Positions 7,828 through 15,999 of a stretch of 64,000 bases of DNA are shown here, in pieces (position 1 is the first letter of the stretch; each line of letters begins with the position of its first letter). The DNA is from Collinsella sp944321445. Lineage in GTDB: Bacteria > Actinomycetota > Coriobacteriia > Coriobacteriales > Coriobacteriaceae. The notes beneath the pieces are model-generated. The model made no database searches and was not told the DNA's origin. It saw nothing but the letters and a program-made list of their open reading frames with translations. A program made the translations under genes and the position numbers. The stretch lies in assembly GCF_030371825.1 (NCBI RefSeq), contig NZ_JAUDDM010000002.1; one strand, 5' to 3'.

Positions 7828-9919
7828 CGGCTCCACCCACCTCCAGCAAATCGGTGCCAAGCGGCGGCTGCCAAGCCGTCCACGCTATGTGGTTGCGCTT
7901 CTGACCCTTGCCGTCCATCTGCATCTTCACAAGCTGATACTCATCAAAGTCGATGAGGTAATCCTTGATGGTGTTTGGTGAGAGCGCCGTAACATTCTGC
8001 ACCGTCGAGAAGGGCACGGGTTCACCGCCGTTCTTGTCGAGAAGATCTTTGATTCTCTTGCGCGCCTTCTCCTTGCGCTTCTCCTTCTGCGCGGTCTTCT
8101 TGCTCGCCTCGGCGCGCCGAGCGGCCTCGCGCGTGGGTGCCTTGTCGAACTTGCCGTTGTCATCCCGAAGGAACATGCCGTCGATGCGCACAGCGTTGAA
8201 GTCGAGGTTCTTATTGGCCTTCGACTTTTTGAAGCTGCGCAGGTCGGTCGACACACGCACCACAACGGCGCCATCGGGCAGGTCTGCCACGTCCTCCTCG
8301 CTCGGGGCGAGCTCGGTGAGCGACCACATCGCGCTGTAGTTGCGCCCCAGGGTGCCCGCCCCACTCACGCGGTCGCGAGCCTCCTTGAGGTCCTGCGGCC
8401 CCTTGCTGAAGTGATGCATGTAGATGACGCCCGCGCCGGTCTTGCTTGCAATCATCTTGAGGTATCCGAGCGTTGTCCTCGCGTCAGCGTTGCTGTTCTC
8501 GTCACCCGCGAACAACGGGTAGATTGGGTCAATGATGACAACGTCAGGACGATAACCGCTTCCGCAGACTACCTCAGCGATGTCCTTGACCGTCATCTCC
8601 GGGCTATCGTCCGTGTGGGCAATTCGCACATGCGAAGCAACATCAGCAGCAATCCCAGAGGCGAGAGATGCCTCGACGATGCGGTTCACATACTCCGCCT
8701 GGTTCATCTCAGAGTTCACCACGAGAATCCTCCCGCACTGCGTGAACTCGAACCCGAGAAGACCCGTGCCCGTCGCAAAGGCAACGACCATTTGCGCAGC
8801 AAGGAATGTCTTACCGACCTTGGGCGCCGCGCCGACAAGCATGATGCCCTGCTTCCGAAAGGTGTTCTCGATCAGCACGGGCGGAAGCTCCTGCAACTCG
8901 GACGGCATGGGAATAAACAAGTTCTCGAAGCGCGCGGCGACGTCCTTCGACTCTTCGGCGTCCTGGTCACCAGCATGAGGACGATGCGCCTCCGCCCAGC
9001 TGTGGAAGTCCCGCGCACCCATGTCCGTGCCGAGAAGCGACTGTCGTTCCGTCCCTCGGCTCGCCCCCGCCAGCCTCGTGAGGCGGCTCGCGTCTTTGTT
9101 GGCGGCGTCAACCTTGAGCCCAGCGGCGTCGCAGAGCTCGTGCAGCAGCCGCACGCGATCCTCATAGTGGTTGGGCCCGTCCGCCTCCACGCGCACCAAG
9201 GCGTGAACGGACTTCCCGCCGCTTTTGGTCAGCGCCGTGATGGGCAGGTCGAGCTCGCTCATGATGCGAATCTGCTCGTCGACGGGAATCTCGTCGCTCT
9301 CTATGAGGGCGTGTCGCCACGCCGTTGTCCTTCCCTTGCCGCGCCCCGCCCCGTTGGTGGGGTTCTGGCAGACCCATATCCCCGCCTCAGGCTCGTATCC
9401 GTCGAGCACGCCTCCAAAGCCTTCGCTCTGCAGGCGCGCAATGAGGTCGTCCCGCTCATAGCACGTGCCGCCATCCGCGGGCTCCCACTTGCAACGCTTC
9501 TCCGACCAATTTGCCCGCACGGAGAGATTCACGTACTCGCCCGGCTCGAAGAGCGCCACGAGCTGTGCCACGGCCTGCTGCACCGGAGAGAGGTCCATGG
9601 CGGAGGGTTGGGCGGCCAAAGGAGCCTGGATAACAGAGCTGTCGGAGACATCCTCCACCCAGCCTGCACGCTTTGCGTGCCAGAAGAGCGTCCCCGCGGT
9701 GATGCGCCCGTTCTCGCTCACATGCTCGAAGAGCCGGCGCGCCTGTGCCTCATCGTAGTTGTCTGGGTCGGAGGATGACCATCGAAGAAAGGTGTCGACG
9801 TCCCCGCCAGCCGCCTTATAGCTGATGCCAATGTTCTTCCATGTCTCGTAGTCTCGCGGCGGCACCATGGAGAGAAGCGCGCTGTCGGCACGCTCTTTGG
9901 AGACAACGCGTCCGCTCAT
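7820..9919 (-). CDS. Phage replication protein: PriCT-2, primase-like and RepA-type ATPase domains
   Basis: A 699-residue multidomain replication protein. Residues about 22-66 match the PriCT-2 module (YETWKNIGISYKAAGG). Residues about 130-290 look like a RepB/archaeo-eukaryotic primase-like region (ALIESDEIPVDEQ, then TKSGGKSVHALVRV at about 231-244). Residues about 360-560 are a RecA-type ATPase of the AAA_25/RepA family, with Walker A GAAPKVGKT (363-371), Walker B VVIIDPIYPLF and a downstream MHHFSKG. A Lys/Arg-rich linker leads to a C-terminal winged-helix-like end (PFSTVQNVTALSPNTIKDYL). Such proteins lay primers and unwind the phage origin. I chose the ATG at 9919; the frame runs 18 codons further without a good ribosome-binding site. 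The stop overlaps the next small frame. Confidence 0.8.
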   Translation of the reverse strand: MSGRVVSKERADSALLSMVPPRDYETWKNIGISYKAAGGDVDTFLRWSSSDPDNYDEAQARRLFEHVSENGRITAGTLFWHAKRAGWVEDVSDSSVIQAPLAAQPSAMDLSPVQQAVAQLVALFEPGEYVNLSVRANWSEKRCKWEPADGGTCYERDDLIARLQSEGFGGVLDGYEPEAGIWVCQNPTNGAGRGKGRTTAWRHALIESDEIPVDEQIRIMSELDLPITALTKSGGKSVHALVRVEADGPNHYEDRVRLLHELCDAAGLKVDAANKDASRLTRLAGASRGTERQSLLGTDMGARDFHSWAEAHRPHAGDQDAEESKDVAARFENLFIPMPSELQELPPVLIENTFRKQGIMLVGAAPKVGKTFLAAQMVVAFATGTGLLGFEFTQCGRILVVNSEMNQAEYVNRIVEASLASGIAADVASHVRIAHTDDSPEMTVKDIAEVVCGSGYRPDVVIIDPIYPLFAGDENSNADARTTLGYLKMIASKTGAGVIYMHHFSKGPQDLKEARDRVSGAGTLGRNYSAMWSLTELAPSEEDVADLPDGAVVVRVSTDLRSFKKSKANKNLDFNAVRIDGMFLRDDNGKFDKAPTREAARRAEASKKTAQKEKRKEKARKRIKDLLDKNGGEPVPFSTVQNVTALSPNTIKDYLIDFDEYQLVKMQMDGKGQKRNHIAWTAWQPPLGTDLLEVGGADE

Positions 9920-10076
9920 GCCCCATCGCCGCCCGGGAGCCTGTGACGTGCCCTCACAATGGAGACGCAGCAAATGGTAAGCTGTGCCCGCAGCCCCTTA
10001 GGGGTTGCACTCCAAGCGTCCGCCGTGCGCTGTCCTCGCCAAAAGACCAGCACGGCGGGCGCATTATTCCGGAGAC

Positions 10077-10325
10077 TCATGCGCCACCGCCCATCACATA
10101 CTCAACGAATCGCGGCTTCGGTACGAACCACTGCCTACCGCCCACCTGAACGGCGGGGATCTTGTGCTCTCGACAGAGCTTTCGCACGTACTCAACCGTG
10201 AACCCGGTCAGTTCCGAAATATGCGTGGGGGTCAGCAGGTCGGGATATGCCGAGAAGAGCTCAGCAGATGCCCCAAGAGCCGCGCCATCCGAACTGGATT
10301 GACAAATTGAATGGTTGCGCCCCAT
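10077..10325 (-). CDS. Excisionase-like helix-turn-helix protein
   Basis: An 82-residue protein with a MerR/excisionase-type winged helix: LTPTHISELTGFTVEYVRKL followed by the wing-like IPAVQVGGRQWFVPKPRF. Proteins of this type bind DNA as excisionases or early regulators. The ATG lies two bases after the stop of the upstream HTH gene, behind AGAAGGTGG, so the two are cotranscribed at the head of the leftward early operon. Position away from integrase makes an early-gene regulator as likely as a true Xis. Confidence 0.7.
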   Translation of the reverse strand: MGRNHSICQSSSDGAALGASAELFSAYPDLLTPTHISELTGFTVEYVRKLCREHKIPAVQVGGRQWFVPKPRFVEYVMGGGA

Positions 10326-10327
10326 GG

Positions 10328-10537
10328 CTACGACGCCACCTTCTGGAGACGCTCCTTCACCTCGAGTCGCTCGAACGCCGCAAGCATCTTCTTGACCTGC
10401 CCGGGATACGGAACGAGATGACCGTTCTCAATCTGAGAGATCGTGGATACATGCAGCCCCGACTCCCGCCCAAAGGCAGACTTCGACAGGCCGAGCCTCT
10501 CCCTCCGCTGGGTAATTTCGAATCGCGAGAGTTCCAT
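10328..10537 (-). CDS. Cro/CI-type HTH regulator at the head of the early operon
   Basis: A 69-residue single-domain XRE protein. The helix-turn-helix spans about residues 6-60 (ITQRRERLGLSKSAFGRES, then VSTISQIENG, the recognition helix pattern). I chose ATG 10537 because GGAGG lies seven bases before it; the frame extends 20 codons upstream without support. It is the first leftward gene and diverges from the rightward module with integrase, so by analogy with temperate phages it would act as Cro-like repressor or early switch. No large CI-like protein with a C-terminal dimerisation or peptidase domain is present on the other side. Confidence 0.8.
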   Translation of the reverse strand: MELSRFEITQRRERLGLSKSAFGRESGLHVSTISQIENGHLVPYPGQVKKMLAAFERLEVKERLQKVAS

Positions 10538-10659
10538 GAGGTACCTCCGTTCTTTGGCGTTGACGCGCCCTGTTGGTGTTGGTACCATCGTAGCCATCAG
10601 AGTTTACTGTTCTTTTTGGTTTACGGTAGATTTACGATATTTTGAGAGTGACGGTTACT
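10538..10659. promoter_or_regulatory. Divergent control region of the prophage with three TTTAC repeats
   Basis: The interval separates the leftward Cro-like gene from the rightward unknown gene. TTTAC occurs at 10603, 10620 and 10631 (GTTTACTG, GTTTACGG, ATTTACGA), in AT-rich sequence unlike the surroundings. The copies are candidate half-sites for the HTH proteins encoded just to the left. Precise promoter boxes cannot be fixed by eye. Confidence 0.45.
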
Positions 10660-11856
10660 ATGAGATTGGTTGCCCTGAACGAAGAGCGCGCGGTATATCT
10701 CCCGGAAGGGGAAGATCGCGAGGTCGAACCTCGAGCCGCCCTGAACAAGCTGCTCACCGTCCGCTCTTGGAAGGCGATGCTCGACTTCTTGAAGAACGAG
10801 GCCTGCTGCTCGCTCTTTGCCAAGCGCGAGGACGATCCCCTTAAGAACGGCCTCTGGAAGCCCGAAGAGCTTCAAATCGACCTGTCCGGCTCCCTCAAGT
10901 CGCGGATTGATTCAGACAATGAGATTGACTATCTCGACGAACTAACCGAGAAGGACCTGCTTTCGGCGAGCAAAGACGAACTTCATGAAGTTTGGATTCC
11001 CGAGTTGTTGTTTTTTCGCGACAGCTATGTCCGCTACCTCACTATCGCTGCTTACGCTTTAGGAGCTACGCCTCCTGACGGATTGTTCAAGTTCCCCGAG
11101 ATCACAGAGGCGCTCGACCAGGAATACGTCAGAGACTTTCTCAGCGATGTTTCGAAGTATGCCGCTGTTGCCCTTGACGATGAGTCAACTCACAAGATAG
11201 CGGGCACTTATTTTGACAGCATCGCGGAAGACACTATTTTTGAGAATTTTGGCAACTATCCCGACGGCATCAACAAAGACGGCTATTTGCTCACAACATA
11301 CGAGGAGTGGCCCGAGAATCCGGTTGATTCGCTTGATAGCACCTACTACTTCCTCATCGTTTATGAACGAGAGAGGTACTCGAAAGAAGAGGCAATCCGA
11401 CTGCTGTGCGGAGAGCTAATTACTGTTGATTTGGGCACGCCGATGTATCTAAACCCGATGGACTTCTACCACTACTACACCGACGAACCGGATTTCGAAA
11501 TCAACTCCCTATTCTCGCTGAATCAGGGCTTTTTCCGTCCTAAAGATGACGGCGGCTTCACTCGCTGGCAAACCGCTCTCTATGACACCGTCGAGGACGC
11601 CATATACGATGGCCGAGTGTCTCTCTGCCCCGTTTGCGGCACTCCAATCATTACTCGCTCGACATCGAGCCGCGCTGAGTTCTGCTGCGAATCCCACAAG
11701 ACGGCGGCTAGCAAACGCCGACGTCAGACCGCACATATCCTGTACGCCTCCGGCACCCCTCTCGAAGACGCAGTCGCACAAATCGGAGAGGACTACCGCA
11801 CCTCCATCGAGCGCTGGTACGCGGAGGCCCAAAGAATTGCCCACCCCGCCCCATAG
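10660..11856 (+). CDS. Unrecognised 398-aa protein with C-terminal zinc-finger-like motif, in the lysogeny position
   Basis: The gene diverges from the Cro-like gene and precedes integrase in the same direction, where temperate phages keep the repressor or exclusion genes. I recognise no family for the bulk of the protein, which is acidic and helical without membrane segments. Near the C-terminus CPVCG is followed after about 17 residues by FCCESHKTAASKRRR, a Cys2-Cys/His arrangement with a basic stretch that resembles CGNR-type or HNH-associated treble-clef fingers; it would bind nucleic acid. The final 40 residues are helical (EDAVAQIGEDYRTSIERW). The start is uncertain: ATG 10660 lacks a clear ribosome-binding site and a TTG at 10642 is an alternative. 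Possible roles are superinfection immunity, lysogeny control or defence. Confidence 0.75.
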   Translation: MRLVALNEERAVYLPEGEDREVEPRAALNKLLTVRSWKAMLDFLKNEACCSLFAKREDDPLKNGLWKPEELQIDLSGSLKSRIDSDNEIDYLDELTEKDLLSASKDELHEVWIPELLFFRDSYVRYLTIAAYALGATPPDGLFKFPEITEALDQEYVRDFLSDVSKYAAVALDDESTHKIAGTYFDSIAEDTIFENFGNYPDGINKDGYLLTTYEEWPENPVDSLDSTYYFLIVYERERYSKEEAIRLLCGELITVDLGTPMYLNPMDFYHYYTDEPDFEINSLFSLNQGFFRPKDDGGFTRWQTALYDTVEDAIYDGRVSLCPVCGTPIITRSTSSRAEFCCESHKTAASKRRRQTAHILYASGTPLEDAVAQIGEDYRTSIERWYAEAQRIAHPAP

Positions 11857-11917
11857 GGGCGTGATGGAATAGCAAAAGACCTGCTCACGACGCTCGCCAA
11901 CCAAGGAGGTGAATGTA

Positions 11918-13228
11918 ATGGCAAAAGGAGACGGAAGCATTACGGAGGTAAAGAAGCCCGACGGAACCAGCTACGCCCCCAAGCACTGGAAGGTCCGCAT
12001 CGACCTCGGTACGAGCCCTATCACCGGCAAGCGCGACGTGGTCTCAAGAAACATCAAGGGAACCAAGTCCGACGCCTGCAAGCTGCGCGACCAACTCAAG
12101 GCAGACCTCGAGAACGGTCTCTCGGCCAACGCCGACAAGATGACCTTCGCCGAGTTCGCGGAGCAGTGGCAGCAAGCTCGCGAGACGGCGGCGGAGATCA
12201 GCAAGACGCGCTTGCGCCGGGAGCGCACCATCATCGAGGACATGTGCTCCTACATCGGAGCCATCAGGCTTCGCGACATCACTGCCCAGACCATCGAGGG
12301 GCTCTACATGAAGATGCGCTGGGACAAGACGGAGGAGAAGGGCAAGTGCAGCGGCACCACCATGAACATGATCCACAAGCTGCTCAAGCAGATCCTCTCG
12401 CGTGCCGTGGACTACGACCTCATCCTGCGCAACCCCGCCGAGAAGGTCAAGGCGCCGCGATGCGACACACCGGACCGCCGCTCCCTCACCACCGCTGAGG
12501 CACGTCAGCTGCTCGCGACCATCGACGAGGCAGAGGACGAAGCGTATGCGTCCCGCGACGCCATCGAGGAACGGCAGGAGAAGCGCGGCGACACCTCGGA
12601 GCGGAGCTACCTGCGAGGCCTGTCCAGCATCGGCAACGTCATGGCGGCACGCATCGGCCTCGCAACCGGTATGCGACGCGGAGAGGTCCTGGGCCTCACG
12701 TGGGGCCATATCAGCTTCGCACGGGGAACCATCCGCGTCACCCAGTCGGTCACGACCTACGGTGAGGTGAAGGAGCCCAAGACCGAGGCGGGGAAGCGCG
12801 TCATCGCCGTGGACGAGAAGACCATCGAGCACCTGAGGCGGTGGAAGCAGTTCCAGCGAGAAGAGCTCGCCATTCTGTCGCTCGAACAGACGAGGGACAC
12901 ACCCGTCTGCTGCAACGACAAAGGCGGCCTCATCGCCCCGACGAACTTCTCGCGCTGGTGGCGGTCCTTCACGAAGGCCCACGGATTCGAGGGCCTGAAG
13001 TTCCATGAGCTCAGGCACACCCAGGCAACGCAGCTCGTCGCCGGCGGCATGGACATGAAGACCGTCCAGCACCGGCTCGGCCACGCCTCGGCAACCCTGA
13101 CGATGAACCTCTACGCCCACGCGCTACCCGAGAACGACGCCCAGGCGGCTCAGCTCATCGGCAGCCTGTTCTCCGAAACGCCGAGCGAGCAGGCAAGGCA
13201 GGAAGGAGCTCTCAGGGTCGCGGTCTAA
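11918..13228 (+). CDS. int: Tyrosine-family site-specific integrase
   Basis: Catalyses recombination between the phage and host attachment sites. The 436-residue protein has an AP2-like arm-binding N-terminus (to about 65), a SAM-like core-binding domain (about 70-170) and the catalytic domain, with the first Arg in GMRRGEVLGL, HELRHT at about 363-368, GHAS near 388 and the nucleophile Tyr at about 399 in LYAHAL. I chose ATG 11918 because AGGAGG lies eight bases before it; a GTG at 11909 inside that Shine-Dalgarno sequence is unlikely. It ends 125 bp before the 3' end of tRNA-Glu, the expected arrangement for integration into that tRNA. The catalytic set is complete, so the enzyme may be active even though the packaging module is damaged. 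Confidence 0.93.
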   Translation: MAKGDGSITEVKKPDGTSYAPKHWKVRIDLGTSPITGKRDVVSRNIKGTKSDACKLRDQLKADLENGLSANADKMTFAEFAEQWQQARETAAEISKTRLRRERTIIEDMCSYIGAIRLRDITAQTIEGLYMKMRWDKTEEKGKCSGTTMNMIHKLLKQILSRAVDYDLILRNPAEKVKAPRCDTPDRRSLTTAEARQLLATIDEAEDEAYASRDAIEERQEKRGDTSERSYLRGLSSIGNVMAARIGLATGMRRGEVLGLTWGHISFARGTIRVTQSVTTYGEVKEPKTEAGKRVIAVDEKTIEHLRRWKQFQREELAILSLEQTRDTPVCCNDKGGLIAPTNFSRWWRSFTKAHGFEGLKFHELRHTQATQLVAGGMDMKTVQHRLGHASATLTMNLYAHALPENDAQAAQLIGSLFSETPSEQARQEGALRVAV

Positions 13229-13231
13229 GGC

Positions 13232-13282
13232 GATTGCGTCCCGGATTGTGTCCCAGTCCCCGTTGTGTCCAGATTGTGTCCC
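13232..13282. repeat. Direct repeats GATTGTGTCCC: candidate integrase arm sites
   Basis: GATTGCGTCCC (13232-13242), GATTGTGTCCC (13244-13254), GTTGTGTCC (13262-13270) and GATTGTGTCCC (13272-13282) lie between the integrase stop and tRNA-Glu. Short directly repeated motifs beside the attachment site are typical arm-type binding sites of the integrase N-terminal domain. The assignment is by position. Confidence 0.6.
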
Positions 13283-13304
13283 ACGAAGGAGGAGCGATGA
13301 GGCT

Positions 13305-13343
13305 TCAAAAGAAAACAGGCCAGAGGACGCATCCCCTGACCTG
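13305..13343 (-). terminator. Rho-independent terminator after tRNA-Glu
   Basis: Read leftward, a 12-bp stem with a few wobble pairs (13316-13327 with 13332-13343) is followed by a T-rich tract (TTTTCTTTTG). It ends tRNA-Glu transcription before it can run antisense into integrase. Confidence 0.75.
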
Positions 13344-13352
13344 CGGTCTTGT

Positions 13353-13429
13353 TGGTAGCCCGTACCAGATTCGAACTGGTGATCTCCGCCTTGAGAGGGC
13401 GGCGTCCTAAACCGCTAGACGAACGGGCC
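13353..13429 (-). tRNA. tRNA-Glu (anticodon CUC), probable prophage attachment site
   Basis: The cloverleaf is complete: acceptor GGCCCGT pairs with ACGGGCT (G-U at the first pair), the anticodon stem is CCGCC/GGCGG with loop CTCTCAA giving anticodon CUC, the T arm contains TTCGAAT, and CCA is encoded. The 3' end faces the integrase gene, so the conserved T arm/3' end is the likely attachment core, with the gene restored by phage sequence. A duplicated 3' fragment marking the other prophage end is not found in bases 1-13,300. Confidence 0.95.
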
Positions 13430-13457
13430 GTCTGTGTTGCGCCTTTGCGCAGAGAGA

Positions 13458-13486
13458 ATATTACGGGATACCCCCGTTACGCGCAA
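13458..13486 (-). promoter_or_regulatory. Sigma-70-type promoter of tRNA-Glu
   Basis: On the leftward strand TTGCGC (13486-13481) is followed after exactly 17 bases by TAATAT (13463-13458), about 29 bases before the tRNA 5' end. Spacing and box quality fit a strong housekeeping promoter. Confidence 0.7.
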
Positions 13487-13540
13487 GCCCTAAATTCCAA
13501 GTTTTTGAAGTTGTGGAGGACTTGCGAAGTGCAACAGCGT

Positions 13541-14185
13541 TTATGCAGGTACAAGCGGCACGCGGCGCGTCGCCACCTGGTCGAGCAGAGCCGGGGCATG
13601 CGATACGATGACAAGCCCCAGCCCCGTGCCATCGGCGCGATCGAGCAGCGCATGCCACACCTCTGCCTGAGTCACCGCATCGAGCATCGCCGATATCTCA
13701 TCGCATATCAGGTAGCGCGGTCGAGCAAGCAGGGCACGCGCGATGCAAAAGCGCATGAGCTCGCCTCCGGACAACTCGTGCGGATACCGGCTCAGCCACT
13801 CCGAGCGAATGCCGAACGCATCGAGCAACCCGTCTGTGCAGGCACGTGCGAGCGCCTGTTCTTTTGAGCGCTCCTCCGCCCCCTCGGCAAGCGAATGCCC
13901 CATGCGCATGCGTGGGTCGAACGCTTGCTCGGGATGTTGCCAAATGAGCTGCACCGGACGGGGCGAACGCGGATCGGCGGCAGCCAGATCCGCTCCATCA
14001 ACCAGCACGGAACCAGCGTGCGGCGCGATATACCCGGCGAGAATCCGACACAAGGTCGTCTTGCCCGCTCCAGATGAGGCGACGATCGCCACGCGCTCCC
14101 CCGCTGCAACAGAAAGGCTAAACGCATCCAGCAAAGGGTGCGACCTGTCGTACGCAAACGAAATCTCCCGAGCTTCCAAACTCAT
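13541..14185 (-). CDS. ABC transporter ATP-binding protein (Opp/Nik family, second ATPase)
   Basis: Couples ATP hydrolysis to import with the other subunits of this operon. The 214-residue protein has Walker A ASSGAGKTT (about 37-45), a Q-loop region (LIWQHPEQAFDP), signature LSGGELMRFCIARAL, Walker B RYLICDEISAMLD and an H-loop His in VIVSHAP. It is shorter than usual DppF/NikE proteins (about 260-330) and lacks the C-terminal oligopeptide-binding extension. The start overlaps the stop of the first ATPase gene (ATGA), so I take 14185 although the frame is open further. It is the last gene of the operon and ends about 110 bp before the tRNA-Glu 5' end. Confidence 0.88.
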   Translation of the reverse strand: MSLEAREISFAYDRSHPLLDAFSLSVAAGERVAIVASSGAGKTTLCRILAGYIAPHAGSVLVDGADLAAADPRSPRPVQLIWQHPEQAFDPRMRMGHSLAEGAEERSKEQALARACTDGLLDAFGIRSEWLSRYPHELSGGELMRFCIARALLARPRYLICDEISAMLDAVTQAEVWHALLDRADGTGLGLVIVSHAPALLDQVATRRVPLVPA

Positions 14186-15144
14186 GCGCATCCTCCATCC
14201 GCGCTGCCATCCGGTACCGCAAAGCCATGCTGGGGCATAGCGCGCCACAGAGCACGCGAAAAGGGATGGCGCAGCGTATCGGGCGACGCGAAGCTCGAGG
14301 CTGAAGTCTCTTCCACAATCGTCCCGCCGTGGAACACGGCGACGCGATCGGCAACCGTGAGCGCAAGGTCGATATCGTGCGTGATCAGCAGAACCCCGCC
14401 TCCCCCATCGGCGAATGCGCGCAGGTCCTCGACTGCATGGACGGCGATGTCCAAATCGAGTCCAGGTGTGGGCTCGTCGGCCACGATGAGGCGCGGCTCG
14501 TCCATGAGAGCGCAGATGAGCAGCACGCGGCGTGCCATCCCCCCCGAAAGCTCATACGGGTACATTCGCTCCACAGAAGCATCCAGCCCATACGCTTCCA
14601 TGAGAGCGCGCATACGCTGCCGGCGACGCTCTCGATTGGCTCGCGCGCACGCCCCGATCATCTGGTCGCCCACACGCATGAGCGGGTCGAGATGCTCGAC
14701 GCTCTGAGGAACGAACGATATACCGCGACCACGCAATTGTGACAGCTTCTTGGCATCTAAAAGCTTCCCATCGAACCAGATGGTTCCCGTCACGCGCACG
14801 TTTGGCTCATAGAGCCCCATAATGGCATCGGCGAGCAGCGACTTTCCCGATCCGCTCGCACCGACCACGGCGAGCACCTCGCCCTCATGCACAGAGAGCG
14901 ACAGGCCGTGAAGCTGCTCGTGCGACCGGCGCTCGGCTGCAAAGAACGGAGCATCCGAATCGTACATGTCAAACGACACCGTCAGATGCTCGATTGCGAG
15001 AAGATGATGATCTCCCGAATGATGCGATGTGGAGGCATGCGAGTGATGGTGATGAAACTCGGCATCCCGATGGCGTGCATGCGGGACGGCGTTTTCCGCA
15101 CCAAAACCGGGCGCATATCCCGCGCATTCCCCTTGCCTCGTCAT
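14182..15144 (-). CDS. ABC transporter ATP-binding protein with histidine-rich N-terminus (Opp/Nik family)
   Basis: The 320-residue ATPase has Walker A VGASGSGKSLL, Q-loop SFVPQSVEHLDPLMR, signature YELSGGMARRVLL, Walker B RLIVADEPTPGLD and H-loop ITHD, typical of DppD/NikD. The unusual part is residues about 24-46, where ten or more His occur in a short stretch (HHHHSHASTSHHSGDHHL) before the first core strand. Histidine-rich tracts of this kind bind Ni, Zn or Co, so the system may import a metal or metal chelate and not peptides; this is inference. ATG 15144 overlaps the upstream permease stop as ATGA, which decides the start. It is translationally coupled on both sides. Confidence 0.88.
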   Translation of the reverse strand: MTRQGECAGYAPGFGAENAVPHARHRDAEFHHHHSHASTSHHSGDHHLLAIEHLTVSFDMYDSDAPFFAAERRSHEQLHGLSLSVHEGEVLAVVGASGSGKSLLADAIMGLYEPNVRVTGTIWFDGKLLDAKKLSQLRGRGISFVPQSVEHLDPLMRVGDQMIGACARANRERRRQRMRALMEAYGLDASVERMYPYELSGGMARRVLLICALMDEPRLIVADEPTPGLDLDIAVHAVEDLRAFADGGGGVLLITHDIDLALTVADRVAVFHGGTIVEETSASSFASPDTLRHPFSRALWRAMPQHGFAVPDGSADGGCA

Positions 15145-15986
15145 GACTGCACCCCCTCGATGGAGCAGAGACGTCGCAGCGCCGCTCCCATGCGATCGAA
15201 CATCATCGCAACAAGCAGCAACGCGACACCGGGAAACACCGCAAGCCACCAACAGCCCGCCGTGAGATACGTCATCGCCTCAGACAGGATCACGCCGATT
15301 GCAGGGACCTCAGGCGGCAGTCCGAAGCCCAGGAAGGTGATCGATGCTTCGTGCAGAATCGCATGCGGAAAGAGCAGAACGAGACCGACGAGGAATTGCG
15401 GCAGGATGTAGCGAACGGCATGGGCAAGCGCCAGGCGTGCGCCCGAGATACCGAACGCGCGCGAGCACGCAATAAACGGCTGTTCGCGCAGCTGCAGAAT
15501 CTCCGCGCGCAAGACCCTCGAGAGGCTCGGCCAGTGGGTCACCGCAACGCCGACGCACACGCCGAGCGCTCCGCGCCCCAAGGCATAGCTGATGAGGATG
15601 AGCAACACGAGGTGCGGAATGCCCATCACCAAGTCGATGACCCAGCTTATGCAGGCATCGATGCGGGGCCCTCCCAAAGCGGCGGCAGACGCAAGCGCAA
15701 GCGCGATCACAGCGGAAACGCCTGCCGATAGCAAACCGATGAGGACCGACGTCGAAAGCCCGGAAAGCGTTCGCGCCAACATGTCGCGCCCCATCCAGTC
15801 ACAACCGAACGGATGGGCAAGCGACGGGCCGGAATTTGCTGCAGAGAAGTCCGTTGAGGTTCCAAGCGGTTCAAGCACGCGCCCTGCGATAACGATTGCG
15901 ACGAGCACGACCGCGCACGCCATCGCGAGCGCCAGCAGGGACCGTCGAGCACCCCGTCGGGTCCAAGCGTCAGGCTCATGGAACAC
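15141..15986 (-). CDS. ABC transporter permease (DppC/NikC family)
   Basis: The second membrane subunit of the importer. With GTG 15986 the protein is 281 residues, the usual length for this family; the open frame continues upstream but there overlaps the first permease. It shows an N-terminal membrane helix (LLALAMACAVVLVAIVIAG), a DWMGRDMLARTLSG motif that marks DppC-type permeases, five more hydrophobic segments and an EAA-type loop around ACSRAFGISGARLALAHAV. GTG lies 13 bp after the stop of the upstream permease, behind a weak GGGACG. It overlaps the ATPase gene by four bases. Confidence 0.85.
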   Translation of the reverse strand: MFHEPDAWTRRGARRSLLALAMACAVVLVAIVIAGRVLEPLGTSTDFSAANSGPSLAHPFGCDWMGRDMLARTLSGLSTSVLIGLLSAGVSAVIALALASAAALGGPRIDACISWVIDLVMGIPHLVLLILISYALGRGALGVCVGVAVTHWPSLSRVLRAEILQLREQPFIACSRAFGISGARLALAHAVRYILPQFLVGLVLLFPHAILHEASITFLGFGLPPEVPAIGVILSEAMTYLTAGCWWLAVFPGVALLLVAMMFDRMGAALRRLCSIEGVQS

Positions 15987-15999
15987 CGTCCCGGAAGTG

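Noticed and set aside
1..13300. Second copy of the tRNA-Glu 3' end marking the left prophage boundary
   Set aside because: Not found by eye in this part of the window, so the element probably extends beyond base 1.
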